Assembly: GCA_013696525.1 (NCBI GenBank)
Contig: JACCYK010000648.1
Location: 1-6,296, forward strand
DNA: 6,296 bases
DNA from: Chloroflexia bacterium
Lineage (GTDB): Bacteria > Chloroflexota > Chloroflexia > Thermomicrobiales > UBA6265
Direction: 5' to 3'
The notes beneath the pieces were generated by a model. It was not told the origin of the DNA. It made no database searches and worked only from the letters and a program-made list of their open reading frames with translations. Both the position numbers and the translations under genes were made by a program. Of the stretch, positions 5,857 to 6,296 are shown piece by piece (within the stretch, counting starts at the first letter, position 1; every line of letters starts with the position of its first letter).

Positions 5857-6296
5857 GTGGAAAGCTGTTTGCTGGACCTGGAATGCTCGTATTGCGGTCA
5901 GCGGTACGATGCCGATCAGTTGCAAACCACGAGCCCCTGTTGCGGCAAGGTTCTCCTGGATCGCTATGACCTGGAGCGAGCGGCGACGACCCTGACCGGG
6001 GCTAGCTTGGGGCGGCGGCCGTGGACGCTGTGGCGGTATCGCGAGCTGCTGCCGGTTCGCGACCCGGGGCGGATCATCTCGCTGGGAGAAGGCGGCACGC
6101 CACTCCTGACGGCGCCGGCGCTGGGCCGGGAGCTTGGCTTGAGCCGCCTGCTCATCAAGGACGAGGGGCAGAACCCGACCGGCAGCTTCAAGGCGCGTGG
6201 TCTTGCCGTCGCCGTCTCACGGGCGAAGGAGCTAGGAGCAACCACCCTGGCGATCCCCTCCGCCGGCAACGCGGCCGCCGCGATGGCGGCCTACGC
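5857..6296 (+). CDS. thrC: Threonine synthase, N-terminal part (cut by window end)
   Basis: This PLP-dependent enzyme converts O-phospho-L-homoserine to L-threonine in the cytosol. The window holds the first 146 residues of an expected 350-450. A small zinc-ribbon-like start has C10-x2-C13 and C28-C29 (ECSYCG, SPCCGK), as in many archaeal-type and Chloroflexota threonine synthases. Then come ISLGEGGTPLL (74-84), the PLP lysine in PTGSFKARG (K112), and the phosphate-binding-type PSAGNAAAAM (134-143). Related fold-type II enzymes such as threonine dehydratase share the last motifs, but the zinc ribbon plus GEGGTPL favours threonine synthase. The start is GTG at 5857, with GGGAG at 5848-5852; an ATG at 5837 is out of frame. 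It follows the permease gene by 32 bp on the same strand, with no terminator between them, so co-transcription is likely. Confidence 0.92.
   Translation, partial: MESCLLDLECSYCGQRYDADQLQTTSPCCGKVLLDRYDLERAATTLTGASLGRRPWTLWRYRELLPVRDPGRIISLGEGGTPLLTAPALGRELGLSRLLIKDEGQNPTGSFKARGLAVAVSRAKELGATTLAIPSAGNAAAAMAAY

Overview
The window is GC-rich bacterial chromosome, roughly two thirds G+C by eye, densely coded, with no mobile element, CRISPR array, rRNA or tRNA that I can see. The best guess for the host is a Chloroflexota bacterium of the Thermomicrobia/Sphaerobacter/Nitrolancea type. The main reason is the small secreted protein at the left: its MDGSRFD... opening, twin-arginine leader and cysteine-rich body match a protein type I associate with that group. 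High GC, GTG starts and a zinc-ribbon threonine synthase fit but do not prove it. An actinobacterial-like host is the main alternative, because the PI3/4-kinase-like gene is best known from Actinobacteria.

Left part, minus strand. Positions 1-89 hold no gene I can support. They contain a perfect 20-bp palindrome (1-20) and a hairpin followed by a T-run (57-86) that looks like the terminator of a plus-strand gene lying outside the window. Next come a Tat-exported cysteine-rich small protein (90-473, minus) and proC, pyrroline-5-carboxylate reductase, the last step of proline synthesis (608-1498, minus).

Middle, plus strand. An 87-bp divergent intergenic region carries overlapping -10-like elements for both strands and a CCCGAAC/GTTCGGG palindrome. 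It separates proC from a full-length YyaL/SPATA20-type thioredoxin-domain protein (1586-3661). After 155 bp comes a complete SCO1664-family PI3/4-kinase-like protein (3817-4590).

Right part, plus strand. A probable operon starts at 4719 with a 104-residue two-helix membrane protein. Its stop codon overlaps the GTG start of a TauE/SafE-family permease (5030-5824). After 32 bp follows thrC, threonine synthase with an N-terminal zinc ribbon (5857 onward), cut by the window end.

The genes are mostly housekeeping or of unknown role. Two amino-acid genes, proC and thrC, frame the region, but nothing shows that all six genes form one pathway. I found no convincing new multi-gene system. The points most worth a second look are the cysteine-rich Tat protein, the kinase-like gene outside its usual actinobacterial neighbourhood, the coupled small membrane protein/permease pair, the palindromes near promoters, and the over-representation of GCGATCGC/CGATCG words.
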